The notes: generated from the sequence alone by a model not told the origin. Shown: positions 43,356 through 56,191, numbered from the stretch's first letter. The stretch: DNA of 64,000 bases from Pomphorhynchus laevis (GCA_012934845.2 WNNJ02000169.1:1-64000), one strand, 5' to 3'. Numbers and translations: made by a program.

Positions 43356-45970
43356 CTGAGGAGCTTAAGAAACCTTAGTGTTTGCTCTGGGGACGATCTC
43401 TAGATAAGAACACTAATCCCGAGATAGCCAAAGTACCCCAAAGGCGTACTTGGGGTTTCACATTCAATGAAAGATGTTAAGCCCGTTTCACGGCCAACCT
43501 AGCTCTCTTAAGGATAAATTTAAGTCTATCCAGGTCAGCCTTCGCCGACCAGATCACCGTAATGTGAATCCAGATATTTTACTCAACTTTTGAAGGAAGG
43601 GGTGGTTAAAACTGCAAAAATGAGGAGAGCGCAGAGAGTGCAATCTCTTAAGTTTCCTTTTAATAATAGAGGTGCCATTAAAAACAATCATCTGCAATTT
43701 CGCGGACTTTAAGATAAGATTAAGAGGGATAAGCTGGTCTTTTAATCTTAAAAAGAAACGGCTGATGTCCAAGACTACATCTTTGCACCTGCGTTTAGAA
43801 AACACGGTTGTGGTATCATCAGCGTATACCACGAGATGTTGATCACGTTAAAATGTCTGGAAGAGAACACTGGAAGCAGCAATATATAAGATAGAAGAAA
43901 GTGAGGAACATTGAGGCACATCTGTAATAGGGTAAAACTGACGTGCATTAGTGTCGTATTTATAGTATATCTGCTTGTTGTTTAGCAGTATCTCAACCCG
44001 GTTAACAATTCTCAACTGCAGCCCGAGGGAACTGACAAAGGAGATAACAGATAAAATGGAGATCCTTACAAATGCAGCAAAAAAAGTCAAGAAAAGCAGC
44101 CACAGCAAGCTGATGACTGTTATCCCGACAAACCTGATGCACATAATTTATTGCTGAACAGACCGAGCGACCTTTGTCAAACCCATGAAATCTCGGTGGA
44201 ATTAAGTTACGTCTACTTAAATGGTTGCGGATTCTACGGGCAAGCGTTTTTTCGTAGATGGAGATGAGAGAATTTTGAATCGAAATAGGTCGCAGTTCTT
44301 TGGGACATAGAACCGATTTTTTCTTTAGTAAAATATACGTCGGTTACACTTAATGCCGGCAACATCGGATGATGAGGCTAAAAGCATTGTGACGGGCACT
44401 TCTTTCCCTTGATCGGCTGTCAAAAGCTGACAAAACTCGCGAAGAGGGTGGAGCAACGGATTTGGAAGTGTCCGAAAGAGGGCCTGAGAAGTTAAGGACA
44501 TCCGTAACAGTTGAGTTCCTGATCCTGAAGTCAACCAAAGGCAGGATTTGCTGGGGAAAAAGCGTGGCTCCATAATTATTAAGGGCTAGTGACTCCTCAA
44601 AAAATCTATCAAGGCCTACGCTATTAATCCAACTCGATGCCTGCTCCCGCCAGCAGACAAAATTATCCTTGAATATCTTCCAGAAGGAAGACTAAGAGGG
44701 ATTAAGACTGGCAATACTCGTCCTGTCCCTAATCAGTTGGAGCCTATATCTAGAACTCCAGTATTCATTCGAGAGAATATGCCTGGAGAAAGCAGAAAGA
44801 TTAGTAAAGTGTAACATTTTCACTAAGACCTTGAGCTTTTTGGAGTGCGATCGTAAATGCGACCTCTATAGGTAGTCGAAAGGATCACGTTAGCTTGGAA
44901 AGAGAGGTATGAATTAAATTCTGTCAAACTATTTTTCCTTATCATGGGGAAGAGTTAGATAGCTGCCTGAAAGGAGGCCTCTCTAATATAATCAACAAGG
45001 AATTATCTTCATTTCCCAACGCAAGGCTCTAATCGTTTCCTATATTTGCCTAATTTAAAGAGCCGAAGGTCTGCGGTGACGAATTAATATGTTTCTTGAG
45101 GCTTTTTTAGATTTAGCAACTGATGTAAGTGGACTCTGAACCTCACCAATCTTTGTCATTAGATTTTTATATTAAATCGACCATCTTATTCATTGATTCT
45201 TGGTGCTCGGCCTCAACAAGCCGTAAGAGGTCTGAGTCGGACATCCGGTTGTTATTATTTGCGGAACATGCATCGGCGAAGCTGGATGGCTTCATCTGAG
45301 CTACCAGATGACGTTTCTGTGGCAGACATTACAATGGGGTAGGTCATATAATCAGTTTCGATCAGAGTAAATGCCAGATTATGTCCCAGTAAAGGGTTAC
45401 ATTTGGAGTGAGCTAGAGACTCGACCACGTCTACCGAGGCAGATCAAAATGCCTTGGAAATCAACAATCCTTTCTTACCTGTAATAAATCTGATATTTCT
45501 AATCTTAAAATCTTGTTCAAGTGATATAATGTCTTTATCTGACATTGTCGAAATGTTGTTAATTTTCAATGTTGCTTGGATAGGCTTGTATAAGATTTTA
45601 CCACGACTTGAATGGCTTTTATTGAACTGGTCCAAGTAATCACGGGCAAGCTAAAGGGTGCAAAAGGATATCCTAACATCTGCCTCGTAATCCTTTATCG
45701 AATGAAAAATAGCTCTTTATTTGAAAAGTGAAGAGAAGTCCCTAAAGAAGATGCTGAAAGCGTTGTTCCTATGTAAAGGCTCTGTAAATTTAACCCAAAT
45801 TAAGTTTATCAGTTTAGGTACAGGGGGAAGTTCCTGCTGCTCAACGATAGATCCAGTAGACAACAAACCACTTACGTTGTCTGCAATAAGACTATCTTGC
45901 TACTTTAAGCCAGTATTTGCTTGGAGATTTGCAGTTTTTAGCATATTTGTAAAATCCTTTGACTGCTAAT
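43356..45970 (-). mobile_element. LINE family A copy A5, strongly decayed
   Basis: From right to left: ORF1 N-terminal region (45444-45635: PIQATLKINNISTMSDKDII, extending with breaks to about 45960), knuckle region broken, then a jump into the endonuclease-RT linker near 45000. 44325-44573 covers LTADQGKEVPVTMLLASSSD. 43848-44144 has LTFFAAFVRISI and VPQCSSLSSILYIAAS (degraded QGSPLSPI). 43554-43832 has MVYADDTTTVFS and the thumb. Most of the endonuclease is deleted. More diverged from A3/A4 than these are from each other, so older or from another subfamily. Confidence 0.85.
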
Positions 45971-46924
45971 CACGTGTTCAACTCTGTTGTTTAGATTGTT
46001 AATACTTAGGCGTTATAAAGAATATAAGAATACAAAGAATCCCTAGCTATGTCGTTTTTCAGCAATGCAAAAGCTTTCCTAAGTGTGTGTTTAATGGTAA
46101 GAAAGCACTTTGTGACAATTCAACCTTTATGAAATGTGAGGGATCTATAGAAGTAATATGAGAAGATGACAATAGTTCTCTGTGAAGATTTTTCGTCATG
46201 AGGGTATAAGCTCGATCAATACTTGTAATCTATCCGGATCAGCTTTTAGTATTCTATTATTTACTAAATATCAAACCAATGTTTTCCTTTTTTACCATAC
46301 TTGAATTTATGTAGGATTAAGAATATTTCATATTGAATGGCCACACTATCAAATTTCGAGATTATCTTCATGGCACATCAAAAGTATCTACCATTCTTTC
46401 TGATTCAATTATTTCGTTCATTAGCAGATAGCAAGTCGATAGTCAAAAAGTATTTGTATAGTTATACTGTACATTAAATATTTGTGGCATGTGCGTGCGA
46501 ATATTGTCGATGTTATTAGGAGTATCGGAAAGATGATTAAGAGGCAACCCTTATATCAATGCTGCTACAAGGACGTACGCTGAAAGCATTTATTGAAATG
46601 AAAGAAGATTAAAAAGGAAACGACGAAATAAAATCAAAGTTGCGAAGATTGTTCGGTTTGGATCCTTTTACCACGTAGAAATGTTTATTTTTAGAAGATG
46701 GTCCTGCGAGCCTGTTGAAATCTTGCTGACAGATCTGTAACGCATTGCGCGTGTTGCGAAGATAAAAGACGATACTGATAAAACAAGCGTTTGTTACATT
46801 TTTGCTTAAGCAAGTGGATAAAGTATTTAGGGCATTGTGTATCATAGAATCTGAGGTACACATGATCTTGCTAATCGAACAAAGGCTCTTATCGCTGCCG
46901 ATAACGACAATATCGTACGTTCCT
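45971..46924. other. Intergenic with one unassigned ORF
   Basis: Between a LINE-A 5' end and the LINE-B 3' end. An 84-codon minus-strand ORF (46609-46863) reads NALNTLSTCLSKNVTNACFI and ALQICQQDFNRLAGPSSKN. It does not match any family I know and may be chance. No RNA gene seen. Confidence 0.45.
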
Positions 46925-47008
46925 TTTTTAATAATAATACAAATTTATTTAATGTGGCAAATGCGTACAAGCTGTACGCTTACAAGTCCACAAACAAAAA
47001 TGAGAAAG

Positions 47009-49917
47009 TCAAGCAGTTAAATTGTTCAGATGGGATCGGATTTGTCGTTTGAAGCACTGCAGGGAAGTTGATTGGCGTATATGAATGGGCAGATGATTCC
47101 ACGATAGAGGAGCAGCCACCAGGAAGGAGCGGAGTCCAAAGGAGGTAGAGTAGTTTGGGACATGTAAAAGAAGGGAATTACAGGAACGCAAGGAGCAGTA
47201 AACAGGACGAGAATTATCAAGAAAAGGAAGGTTGAGAAATGAAGGGGTATGAAAAGTTACAAGGCGGAAAGCAACGATAAGAAGACGAATTTGAACACGA
47301 CAATAAATTGTAGGCAAATCGAGAGAAGCAAGATGGTAGGATGTGTGATCAAAACGACGAAGACGGAGGAGAATTCGGACAGCTGCGTTGACGATGCGTT
47401 GTAGGGGAAGAAGAGTGGATTTAGGTGAGTTGGAAAATAGACTAAGACAATAATCGAGTCTAGAAAAAAGGAGAGATGATATGAGAGTCATACAAGAAGG
47501 GAAATCGATCAATCTACGAACTTGACGGAGGTTGCGGAGTATCAAGGTAGATGAGCGTACTTTATCTCTAACGAAAGGTTTAAGTGAAAGTCGGTTGTCA
47601 AAATGGAAGCCTAGGAAAACGAGATTATCAACGATAGGAAGAATTTTAGAATTTAATGATACGGAGGGAGGTTCGAAGCCGAGGCGTCGAGGTAGGATCC
47701 ACATAATTTTGGATTTATCAGGATTCAGAGAAAGGCGAAGGGAAGAAAGATGATTGGAAATTGAGACAAGGCAGTCGGAAGCAGAAACACTAAGATCGCG
47801 AATACGATAAACAGGTGCATGAGCATAGATGAGAATGTCATCAGCATATTGCATAACATGGAAGTTAAATTTATGAGAAATCGAAGACAAATCACCAAGA
47901 AGAAGAGAGAAAAGTATAGGGCCTAATACGGAGCCTTGCGGAACACCGGACGGAATGGACGAAGGATGGGAGAGAGAAGAGTTAGATATACGCGAAATGT
48001 ACGGTTTGATAGATATGAAGAAAACCATGATACAGTGGGTAAAGAGAAGCCATAATCATGACGAAGGCGATGGAGAAGAATCGAGTGATCGACGATGTCA
48101 AAAGCAGACGATAGATCAAGAGAAACTATGACACTACATAATTTATGATCGCGCGATATGAGTAAGTCGTTATAAACTTTAAGACATGCAATTTCGGTAG
48201 AGTAATTAGAGCGAAAAGCGGCTTGGAAGGGAGGAAATAAGTTAGAGGAATAGAGATATGTATTAACTTGCTTAAGAACGAGACGCTCAAGGAGTTTAGA
48301 GAGGGTTGGGAGAAGTGAGATTGGACGGTACGAAGATGGTAGTGAAGAGTCGAGAGATTGCTTTTTGATGATAGGACGAACAGTGGCGCATTTCCAGATG
48401 GAAGGAAATGTACAGCTACGGATGGACGAGTTGAACAATGTGGTTAGGAAGGGTAAGATAAAAGTGCAGATATTTTTAAGTAAGTGAGTGGGAATTGGGT
48501 CAGAAGGAGAGGTTTTATTAGGTAATGACAGCAGAACCGAAGAAACTTCATCAGACGAAACGGGAAGAAGGTGGAATAGTTCTGGGAGGGAAGTATTTAA
48601 AGATAAGAGTGGGTACAAGGGGGCTATGGGTAGTAGGGAAAGTAAATTAGATAGCTTAGTTTGTAGATAAGAAGAAAATTCATCAGGATTTATATTACAA
48701 GGGGTAGATGATCGTGAAAGAATTGAGTTTAAGATTTTCCAATGAGATTTCGAGTTGGAAGATGACTCGAGTTGATTTCGCCAAAAGAGAGTACGTTTAG
48801 TACGTATAAGAATGAGATGTGAACGGCGTTGAGAAAAGTAGGAATCACGAAGATTTGGAGGGAGTGAGTTGGGTGAACGTTTAAGAAAGCGTTTATACAT
48901 ACGAAAAGAGTGACGGAGTCGACGCTTAGAAAGACTACAGTCAGAATCGAACCAGGGAGCATGGCGCAAGCGCTGGGAACGTCGAAGTCGACTAGGTAGA
49001 AGGTTATTGAGGATCGACGTAAGTTCAGAATCAAACAGAATGCAGAGATCATCGGGAGAGAGATAGTTAAGAGGAAGTGAAAAGAGTGAAGAATTGAGTA
49101 AGGATGTGCAGAGAATAGGGATATCGAGAAGCTTCCAGGGTCGACTTGGTGTAGATAATGGTAAAGGCGGAGAAGGAGGATGGGGACGAGTAAGAGTAAG
49201 AGTGACAAGGAAATGATCGGACAAACCAGGATCAGTAATTGACAAGGAGGTATAGTCATTGAAGCAGTTAGGAACAGCAATGATGTCGAGAGCACCGCCG
49301 AGAATATGAGTTGGGCTTGTTGAAAGTAATTTATAGTTAAAATCAGAAAAAAGATTAGTTAAAGTGATAGAGTCAGAGTCAGACGGGCGATCAAGACGAA
49401 TGTTAAAGTCACCGAGAACAAAAGAAGGAGTATAAGACAATGAACAGTGAGACATTAGATCTGCAAGGTCGTTAAAGAAGATACGTGATGGGGCAACTGA
49501 ACCTGGACGGTATACAATCACAAGTTCCAGAGGGAAAGGCGTTGATAATCTGCATATGAGTAATTCGAACGAGGTGTAACGGATGTTAACGTTGATTTTA
49601 CGTAAAGACATTGGGTGACGAGCAATGGCAACAATACCGCCATGGTTAGACGCAGTAGATGTATGAGATGTAATTTGACGAGCTGATTCAACTAGAGAAC
49701 AACCAGAGCGACATAGACGACGAATAGCAAGATCGTTGGAGTCAGTGTGCCAGGATTCGGTAATGCAGAGAATATCGATAGATAATTGATCGAAGATATC
49801 GAGAAGCATATCAGCTTTATGAAGAATGGAGCGAGTATTGAATAGACTAAGACGAAAAGTATGCTTAGGAGCGAGATCGACTAGCGAAGAAGACAAGGGG
49901 GAGAGATGGGACGCCAT
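47009..49917 (-). pseudogene. LINE-B ORF2: endonuclease and reverse transcriptase
   Basis: Two overlapping frames: 47923-49917 (664 aa) and 47009-48028 (339 aa). The first begins MASHLSPLSSSLVDLAPKHT. Its APE-type endonuclease spans about 18-250 (FNTRSILHKADM, ITESWH, VIVYRPGS, FVLGDFNIRLDRPS, ITDPGLSDHFLVT) and RT fingers follow from about 490 (PIIKKQSLDSSLPSSYRPIS, VSLDLSSAFDIVDHSILLHR). The second frame has the palm (GVPQGSVLGPILFSLLLGDL, HVMQYADDILIYAHAP) and the thumb and C-terminal region to LNNLTA. Catalytic motifs are intact. One frameshift separates the halves, so not active as it stands. Confidence 0.93.
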
Positions 49918-51205
49918 CGAATTTTTGGCCTTGTGTGAAGAACGTGAAAATTTCCGTTGATTTTACGTATAGATAAGGATGACTCGCCGTTTGTTTCACG
50001 TCGATGTTTTTCAATGCGAGCTAAATTGAGCTGGGCAATATCAGAAGGGGAGCGGTCAGGAAAGATACGGCAAGTAGATGAAGTGGTAAGAAGTTTAAAA
50101 CGTTGGGAGAGTACCGAAGAGGCATGTGAACTATGTCGGAAAACGATTTTTAAGAGTGGAGGACTGAGATGATTTGATTTAGTGGATTTGTTTAAACGAA
50201 TAAAGGATACAGGAGCGATATTATTGAAGAGTGATGGGTTATCATCAGGAAGAATGGTTGCTAGGATAGACCTGAAAGCAGATACATCATCATCGAGGCG
50301 AGATTGTGGAGAAGCAGATTCGGAAAGCTTTAAGTTTGATATGATTATACAGCGATCGCGCGAAGGAAAACGATTTCGTGGAAGTGGTGGACGGACAGAG
50401 CTGGTTGGAGTCGAGGTAGATGAGCAGATAGAAGTGGAAATGACAGGGGTGCTTGATAAAGAATTAATATTGGTTGGAGCAAGTGTGACAGGAGAGGGGT
50501 GTTGAATCGGTTGATCAGAGATGTGACTGGATATGGTTTTAAATGAAGGATGTAACTTATTGGGAAGTGTTACTTGGGAGGTAGAATAAGGAGAATTAAA
50601 ATAGGTTGGGGCATGAGTGACAGGAATGGAGTGTTGAATTAGTTGATCGGAAATGTTACTGGAAATGATTTTGATGGAAGGGTGTAAATTATTGAGAGGT
50701 GATACAGGGGGGTCGAGTAAGGAGTTCGTGAGGAGAATAAAGAAGTTTGAGATTTATTTAGATTGGGGGAGGAATAGGAAAGAGGAGGTACGAGATGAAA
50801 AGCTTTGCCGTTAGCATTGTTAGAATGAGAAAGATTAATGGAAGTTTGGTACGTAGTTGAACGAGGAGTGTGTGAGAGAGTAGGTTCAATAATGGGATTA
50901 TATGATGCGAAGTCAGGTGTTGATGCGAGGGAAACATCTAAAACAGCATTGGTCTGAGTGGTAGTGTGTGATACAGGAGTAGATGAGCAGGATAACTGTA
51001 GTAGTCGTACTGATGTACAAAAACCGCAAGTGAAATGTTTAAGTTTATACACTGAGTGGTCGGATATTTTAACACGAATAAGTGTCCATACATCGCAATC
51101 TTTGGAATCGCATCCAACTTCAAAGCTGGTATAACCATCATTGCATTTAGATGTGGAAGATTGTTGATCAGGAACAGGGATCTGAGATCGCGCTTTTTTA
51201 GGCAT
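49881..51205 (-). pseudogene. LINE-B ORF1 with PHD-like finger
   Basis: Starts MPKKARSQIPVPDQ at 51205. An N-terminal Cys cluster follows (CNDGY, then GCDSKDCDVW, then HFTCGFC), which looks like the PHD-type finger seen in CR1 ORF1 proteins. A Ser/Thr/Pro-rich middle follows, with about two units of the 44-residue repeat that copy B1 has three times. The frame opening at 51205 ends at 50639; family sequence continues in other frames. The last part (AQLNLARIEKHRRETNGE) stays open across the ORF2 ATG and stops at 49881. Confidence 0.8.
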
Positions 51206-51250
51206 AACCTTTTATCGATAGATTGAGCTCAATCCGCGAGCGTAGCGAGC

Positions 51251-51330
51251 GGAACTGACAGGAATAATCTGGAACTGACAGGAATAATCTGGAACTGACA
51301 GGAATAATCTGGAACTGACAGGAATAATCT
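51251..51330. repeat. 20-bp tandem repeat, four exact copies
   Basis: ggaactgacaggaataatct repeated four times without change, then a partial start (ggaa). On the LINE's strand it precedes ORF1 by about 45 bases, the place where several LINEs carry 5' promoter monomers. Confidence 0.97.
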
Positions 51331-51366
51331 GGAATGTAAGAATTATAATAATCAAGACTTATGTTA

Positions 51367-51853
51367 TTATATATATATATATAATAGTTGTGGGTGTTTT
51401 TCTCACAGCTGGGGTCCTTTTCAATGAACTTTTTATATATATATAATTCTCGGTATGGATGTTATCCGCAAAATTGGCGGTATTAAAGTAACATATTTTA
51501 TAGACGATTAGGAAAGATCGTAAGTATACATTCGTACCCCCTTACACCGAAGTAGACCTTGAAAAACACTTCGATGTTTGCATTGTAATAGACTTGGGCA
51601 TATCACAAGTAACTGTCAACTCCGTCCTTCGGGAAACGAATTGTAGACGTCCATTCTTGTAAAGCGTTTGTAAACACTGATTGCGTTCAATCCATAATAA
51701 GGTTAGAAATTGAGAGGAAATAGGGTGATTCCGTTACGGTTGTTGATTTTAGTGGACACATTACGAAGTGCCTTGGGCATAGTACTGTCATCATTTCATT
51801 ATGTGAACGCAGAATGTGTCTACAAGTAATCGTTACGCATCAATTAATTCAAT

Positions 51854-51919
<66 letters not shown>

Positions 51920-53980
51920 GTTGTGGGTGTTTTTCTCACAGCTGGGGTCCTTTTCAATGAACTTTTTATATATATATAATTCTCGGTATGGATGTTATCC
52001 GCAAAATTGGCGGTATTAAAGTAACATATTTTGAAGTATCAACATGCAAATCGATTAACTCTAACCGCGCAGCAGGGCAATAGTAAATTCTACAAATGAA
52101 AAATGTGATAATAACGAAAATACTTCCAGGATTCAGAGGAATCCCTCAATACATTATGATCAGTTTTTAAACCGTATCGTATTAACCAACTAAAATTACG
52201 AAGAAGTCTTTGAGCGTGGTATAAATGGAAATGGCATGGTCAATCGGAAATGGATTATGGATACGCCTAACCTAAAAACAAAATTCCAATATTATAGTGT
52301 CGAGAAACCTGATATATGGACAAAATTTAGGGACGAAATTCGCAGTTTGATTAATGGTGATGTTCTCGGGAGATGGCACGAAGATGTCAATCAAGGTTTT
52401 ATTCTGCTCATGGCAGCTCACCACAAGCTTAAAGGAAAATTACGACCGATGCTAGATTACCGGAAATTAAATTCTTTCATTAATTGTCATACTGGAGAGC
52501 ATAGTTCATTGTGTGAAGATACAATACTTCGATGGCGCCGTGTCAGAGGTCCGAATAAGTTACTCAATCTAACATTGGCATATCTTCAAATTCGAGATCA
52601 TCCTGACTTCTGGAAATATCAGCTGGTAAATTTAGACGATCATACATATTGTATCACCAGACTCGAATTCGGTTTGTGTAGCCCACCACGTATCATGACA
52701 GACATCATTGATAACGTACTGAAACAATGTAATACAATTTCGGAGAGCACTGACATTTATTACGACGATATTCTAATAAATGAAACAATAATAAGATCCG
52801 ATGAAGTAAGTTCACATCTAAACAAATTCGGATTGATCACGAAGCCGCCGATTTCCTTGGAAGGAAACAGAGTTTTAGGATTAGCCATTTCTAAAGACGA
52901 GAGTGGAAATTTGCATTTCTGGAGAGGATGTCCGATCAACGAGATTGATCTCTCAAACAAAAGACTATCTAGGCGCGAACTCTTTTCAGTTTGTGGGAAG
53001 TTGATGAGCCATTGTCAAATCGCAGGGTGGCTCGGCGTTTCTACTAGTTTTGTTAAGCGCCTCGCGACAGGTCAAAAATTAAGAGATTATATCGGTGGTA
53101 AAACTTATAATCCCTTGAAGAAAATTAGAACCCGAGTTGGCATATTGGATCATGTGTACGGAATTTGGAGTGTAGAATCATGCAAGAATTGTACCGTATG
53201 GTGAGATGCGAGCAGCTCTATAAGTTGGTCTAGAGATCGCTGGTAAAATCTTCGAAGATACGCATAACTGTCGAAGGATAATGACTCATTACACGTAAAT
53301 GTTGCTGAATTAGAAACAGTGATGAAAGGTATCAACCTGGCTTTAAACTGAGATCTTTGTAGAGTAAAAGTTATGACCGATTCTAGAACCGTTATCAATT
53401 GGTTTAATCTTAAAACAACTAAGCAACACAGAATGTGAACGAAAGGTATAGCCAAAATGCCGATTAAACGACGTTTATCTGTATTGTCAGAATTAATAAG
53501 ACTGATTTAGAAGTTGAATGATGAAACGCCTACAAATTTCAGCAAAAGATCAATGAAATGCTGAAGTTCTAACTCGTCTACTAAAAGACCAACCAAGTGA
53601 ATCAACTTTAATAGCAGCCAACGTCAACTAGAACTCACAATATTCTATCAGACAGCTGCATACCATTCATCATCTAGACATCGATCGTTCTTTTGTCCTC
53701 GCAAAGATGGTGTGACCGAACTTAGAAAAACATGAGGTTGCAAAGGTTATGAGGTCTTGAGATATATGTCAGCTTATTGATCCATTTCCTATTCAATTTT
53801 CTCATGTATCGTGCACATTGCAATTGATAGCGGATCTGGTGGAGTATCTGGATGGAAGAAGTTACTATCAGAAAATTAAGAGAATGTATGTGAATGTTAA
53901 AAAAAAATAATGTTAGAACACGGACTACCAGAAGAAATGTTGACGGGCAATGCGCTTGTATTTTGTTCAAACACATTTAG
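51367..53980 (+). mobile_element. LTR retrotransposon fossil (Ty3-like)
   Basis: Old, broken copy of an LTR-type element with several breaks. Recognisable parts in order on the plus strand: a gag zinc knuckle (CLHCNRLGHITSNC, about 51568-51610), a protease-like region (about 51720-51840), RT with RNase H region (52236-53204 open: KLRPMLDYRKLN, LEFGLCSPPRIMTDII, IYYDDILINE, RRELFSVCGKLMSHCQIAGW), and an integrase remnant to about 53980. No LTRs recognised. A block of about 115 bases occurs twice (51377-51495 and 51915-52032), each beside TA-rich sequence. Ty3 family is favoured; Pao is an alternative. The copy is old. Confidence 0.8.
51846..51915. repeat. (TA)n microsatellite
   Basis: About 60 bases of TA repeat. 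A shorter run at 51367-51383 stands before the first copy of the duplicated block. Confidence 0.95.
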
Positions 53981-54004
53981 AAAGCGGCTACCCTGCCGCT
54001 TTCT
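53979..54004. repeat. 10-bp-stem hairpin
   Basis: agaaagcggc (53979-53988), loop taccct, gccgctttct (53995-54004). It sits exactly where the LTR fossil ends. Possibly a terminal hairpin of a neighbouring element. Confidence 0.85.
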
Positions 54005-54339
54005 GGCTTCAAGGAAATGAGGTGATCGAGCTCAACCATCGCACGATCAAGCCAATAGCAAATCGTTGCCGATGCAACACTCTTCACGATGTTTAGGTAT
54101 AATCTTCCATGCACCGACACAATTAAAACATAGTAGCCCGAGCAGTTATATGCATCGTAACAAACGGCGTCATCCTTGTGCTTGTGTCGTCGCATGCCTT
54201 TTGGAAGAAAATTATGCTGATTGGGAATTGGTCAAAAGGTGTGGGTCAAACCCGGAAACGCAACATGTACCTCAAATAAAAATTAAAAAAATGATGTGAC
54301 AGAAACAGTATTAAGTAGCTGACGTTGGAACGATGAAAT
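54005..54339. other. Unassigned, possible transposon debris
   Basis: Higher GC than the flanks. A minus-strand ORF (53977-54195) reads RRHKHKDDAVCYDAYNCSGY and ATICYWLDRAMVELDH. I considered an ISXO2/Merlin-like transposase head but cannot support it. No RNA gene seen. Confidence 0.3.
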
Positions 54340-54590
54340 GTCCGGATATCATTGCTAGCTTAACTGCAGGGCCTGGTTAATTAGTAAAAAGGTGCGAAGC
54401 ATGAATTTAAAAGTAGTGAGTTTATGCTGGGCAACGAAGTTTAAAGGGAAGAGAATTCCAAATGAGAGGCAATGAAATGAGACAGGAAGGTATCCAAAGT
54501 TCGACCTTTGACGAGGAATGCGTAGCAGAAACTGATTGTTTAAGCAAAGTGCTTTGAAGGACGAATATTCATCACCATGCAATTCTAGGT
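54340..54590 (-). mobile_element. LINE C-terminal fragment
   Basis: 54355-54582 encodes LLRIPRQRSNFGYLPVSFHC and FGILFPLNFVAQHKLTTFKF, the R-x-P-x-x-R-x(n)-SF-x(n)-LWNSLP-x(n)-L-x-x-FK ending common to CR1 and jockey-type RT ORFs, in slightly eroded form. It does not match families A, B or C closely, so a further family is present. Confidence 0.6.
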
Positions 54591-54834
54591 AAAGATACTA
54601 TGCTGTTTTAATGTTTTGTTTCTCTAATAATAACAAAATGTTAGTATAAAAAGCAGTAATGGAAACGAAATGTAACGACGATTTATTTGTTTCGTTAGGT
54701 AGCCACTAGGCATACAATAAGGGTTATTTGTTAATTGTCTCCCAATAGTCTATAGCGAGCATTCTCTTGTTCTGATCATAACTGGAAATATGACTACTAT
54801 TTAGGATCGCAGATGAGACGCGCTGTACATTAAG

Positions 54835-55275
54835 CGGTTCTTCAATGAAGAGGACCCTGATGCACGTCAGTTCTACCCTATTACAGGTGTGTCTCAAGGA
54901 TCCCCTCTTTCTCTTATCTTGTACCTTGCTGCCTCCATTGTTCTACCTAAGGCATTTAAACGTGATCAACATATTGTGGTATATGATGATGATATCATAG
55001 CTCTGTTTTCTAAACGCACGTGCAAAGATATAGTCTCGACATCAACCGTTTCTTTTTAAAATTAAAAGATCAGTTAACCTTATCCAATCTTGTTTTAAAC
55101 TCCGAAAAATTCACGTGATAGTCTTTCATGGCGCCCCTGCCACTAAAATGAAACTTAAGAGATTATCACTATCTACACTCTACTCCATTTTGCATCCTCA
55201 ACCACTCCCTATCTTCACGAGTCGAGTAACATATCTGGGATTCACCGTTACGGTAAATTGGTCAGCAAAAGCATT
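54835..55275 (+). mobile_element. LINE family A fragment (A6)
   Basis: A short palm and thumb piece. Translation gives FFNEEDPDARQFYPITGVSQ-like sequence near 54848-54900, then VVYDDDIIALFS near 54975 (YADD has become YDDD), and LSTLYSILHPQPLPIFTSRV near 55160-55215. Both ends are cut. Several interruptions. Confidence 0.85.
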
Positions 55276-55746
55276 CCTGAAACCTCAAGGGAATACGACT
55301 GTGTCGTTTGGGTCGAGTCATGTCTTACTTATTATTTTCATTCCTCCAGATTACAGACCGATGAACGCTATGATCATAGCTCTTTATGTGTTAAACAGGG
55401 CTTTTACGTTGTTTTCTGTGAAGTCGGGATATTAATATACATTGCATTGTGGTGATTTTGCAGGCAATCGAACAATATGAAGCTTGGTGTTGACGGATAT
55501 GGAGCAAGATCTTTAACTGATAGGGTCAACTCTTTTCCGTCCAGGTATCAAATGCTTGCATCCTTAGAGTTTGCTTCAACAAGATCAACAAATTTCACTG
55601 GATGATCAGTATTGTTGCTATGCACAAATCTCCGTAAACTTACTTGGTATGGATTAATTAACCAAGTTGGGAAAGTAGAACCAAGTAAGATCTACGTTCG
55701 AATGAGAGAAAAAGCGATTATGGAAGGTAGAATTGTTGCTGGACAT
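55276..55746. other. Unassigned spacer
   Basis: No gene or repeat recognised. An ORF at 55258-55455 is weak and overlaps the LINE fragment. The right end is the boundary of the EF-hand duplication. Confidence 0.5.
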
Positions 55747-56191
55747 AGTAGAAAATAAACGAGGCACAGGTCTCAGTGATTTTAAATGTAAATAAATTTA
55801 GGATAAATCAAGTGTTTTGCGTCATTGATTTGAGGGCATCAAATGTCACAACATTTTTAGTGTTTTTTGAAAAAATACAATTAAAGTAGTTCTGATATAG
55901 CAATTTAATATATTTACAATTTAATATATAACAATTTAATAAATTTAAGACGATATTATTTAAATAAGAATATCTTCAATAAAAGATATGTATGTCATTT
56001 AACATTTTTAGTGTTTTTGTGATAAAACAATTAAAATAGTTTTAACATAATCAGCATTTATGGTAAATCTAAAGATATAGACGTATATTTTAATATAAAT
56101 AACAGAAGTTTTAAAAACAAGATTTAAAATTATATAATTTTCTATCAGCTTCAGGACTTGCACAAATGATGGAATTAAAATGTTGATATTT

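Larger units (their letters stand above)
46925..51335 (-). mobile_element. LINE family B, near complete (B3)
   Basis: A CR1/L2-type element with all parts in order. Four 20-bp repeats at the 5' end (51251-51330), a short 5' UTR, ORF1 (from 51205), ORF2 (from 49917, overlapping ORF1's end by 37 bases), and a short 3' UTR with aataaa ending near 46925 in attattattaaaaaagg. ORF2 is split by one frameshift near 47930-48020 and ORF1 by at least one near 50639. Its GC-richer bases stand out from the AT-rich flanks. Best reference copy for family B (B1 is 5', B2 is 3'). Confidence 0.93.

Noticed and set aside
46609-46863. Possible host exon
   Set aside because: No recognised family, splice sites or neighbours. 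Kept only as an unassigned ORF in the gap entry.
53977-54299. ISXO2/Merlin-type transposase
   Set aside because: A faint resemblance in spacing only; no metal-binding head or DDE residues could be placed.
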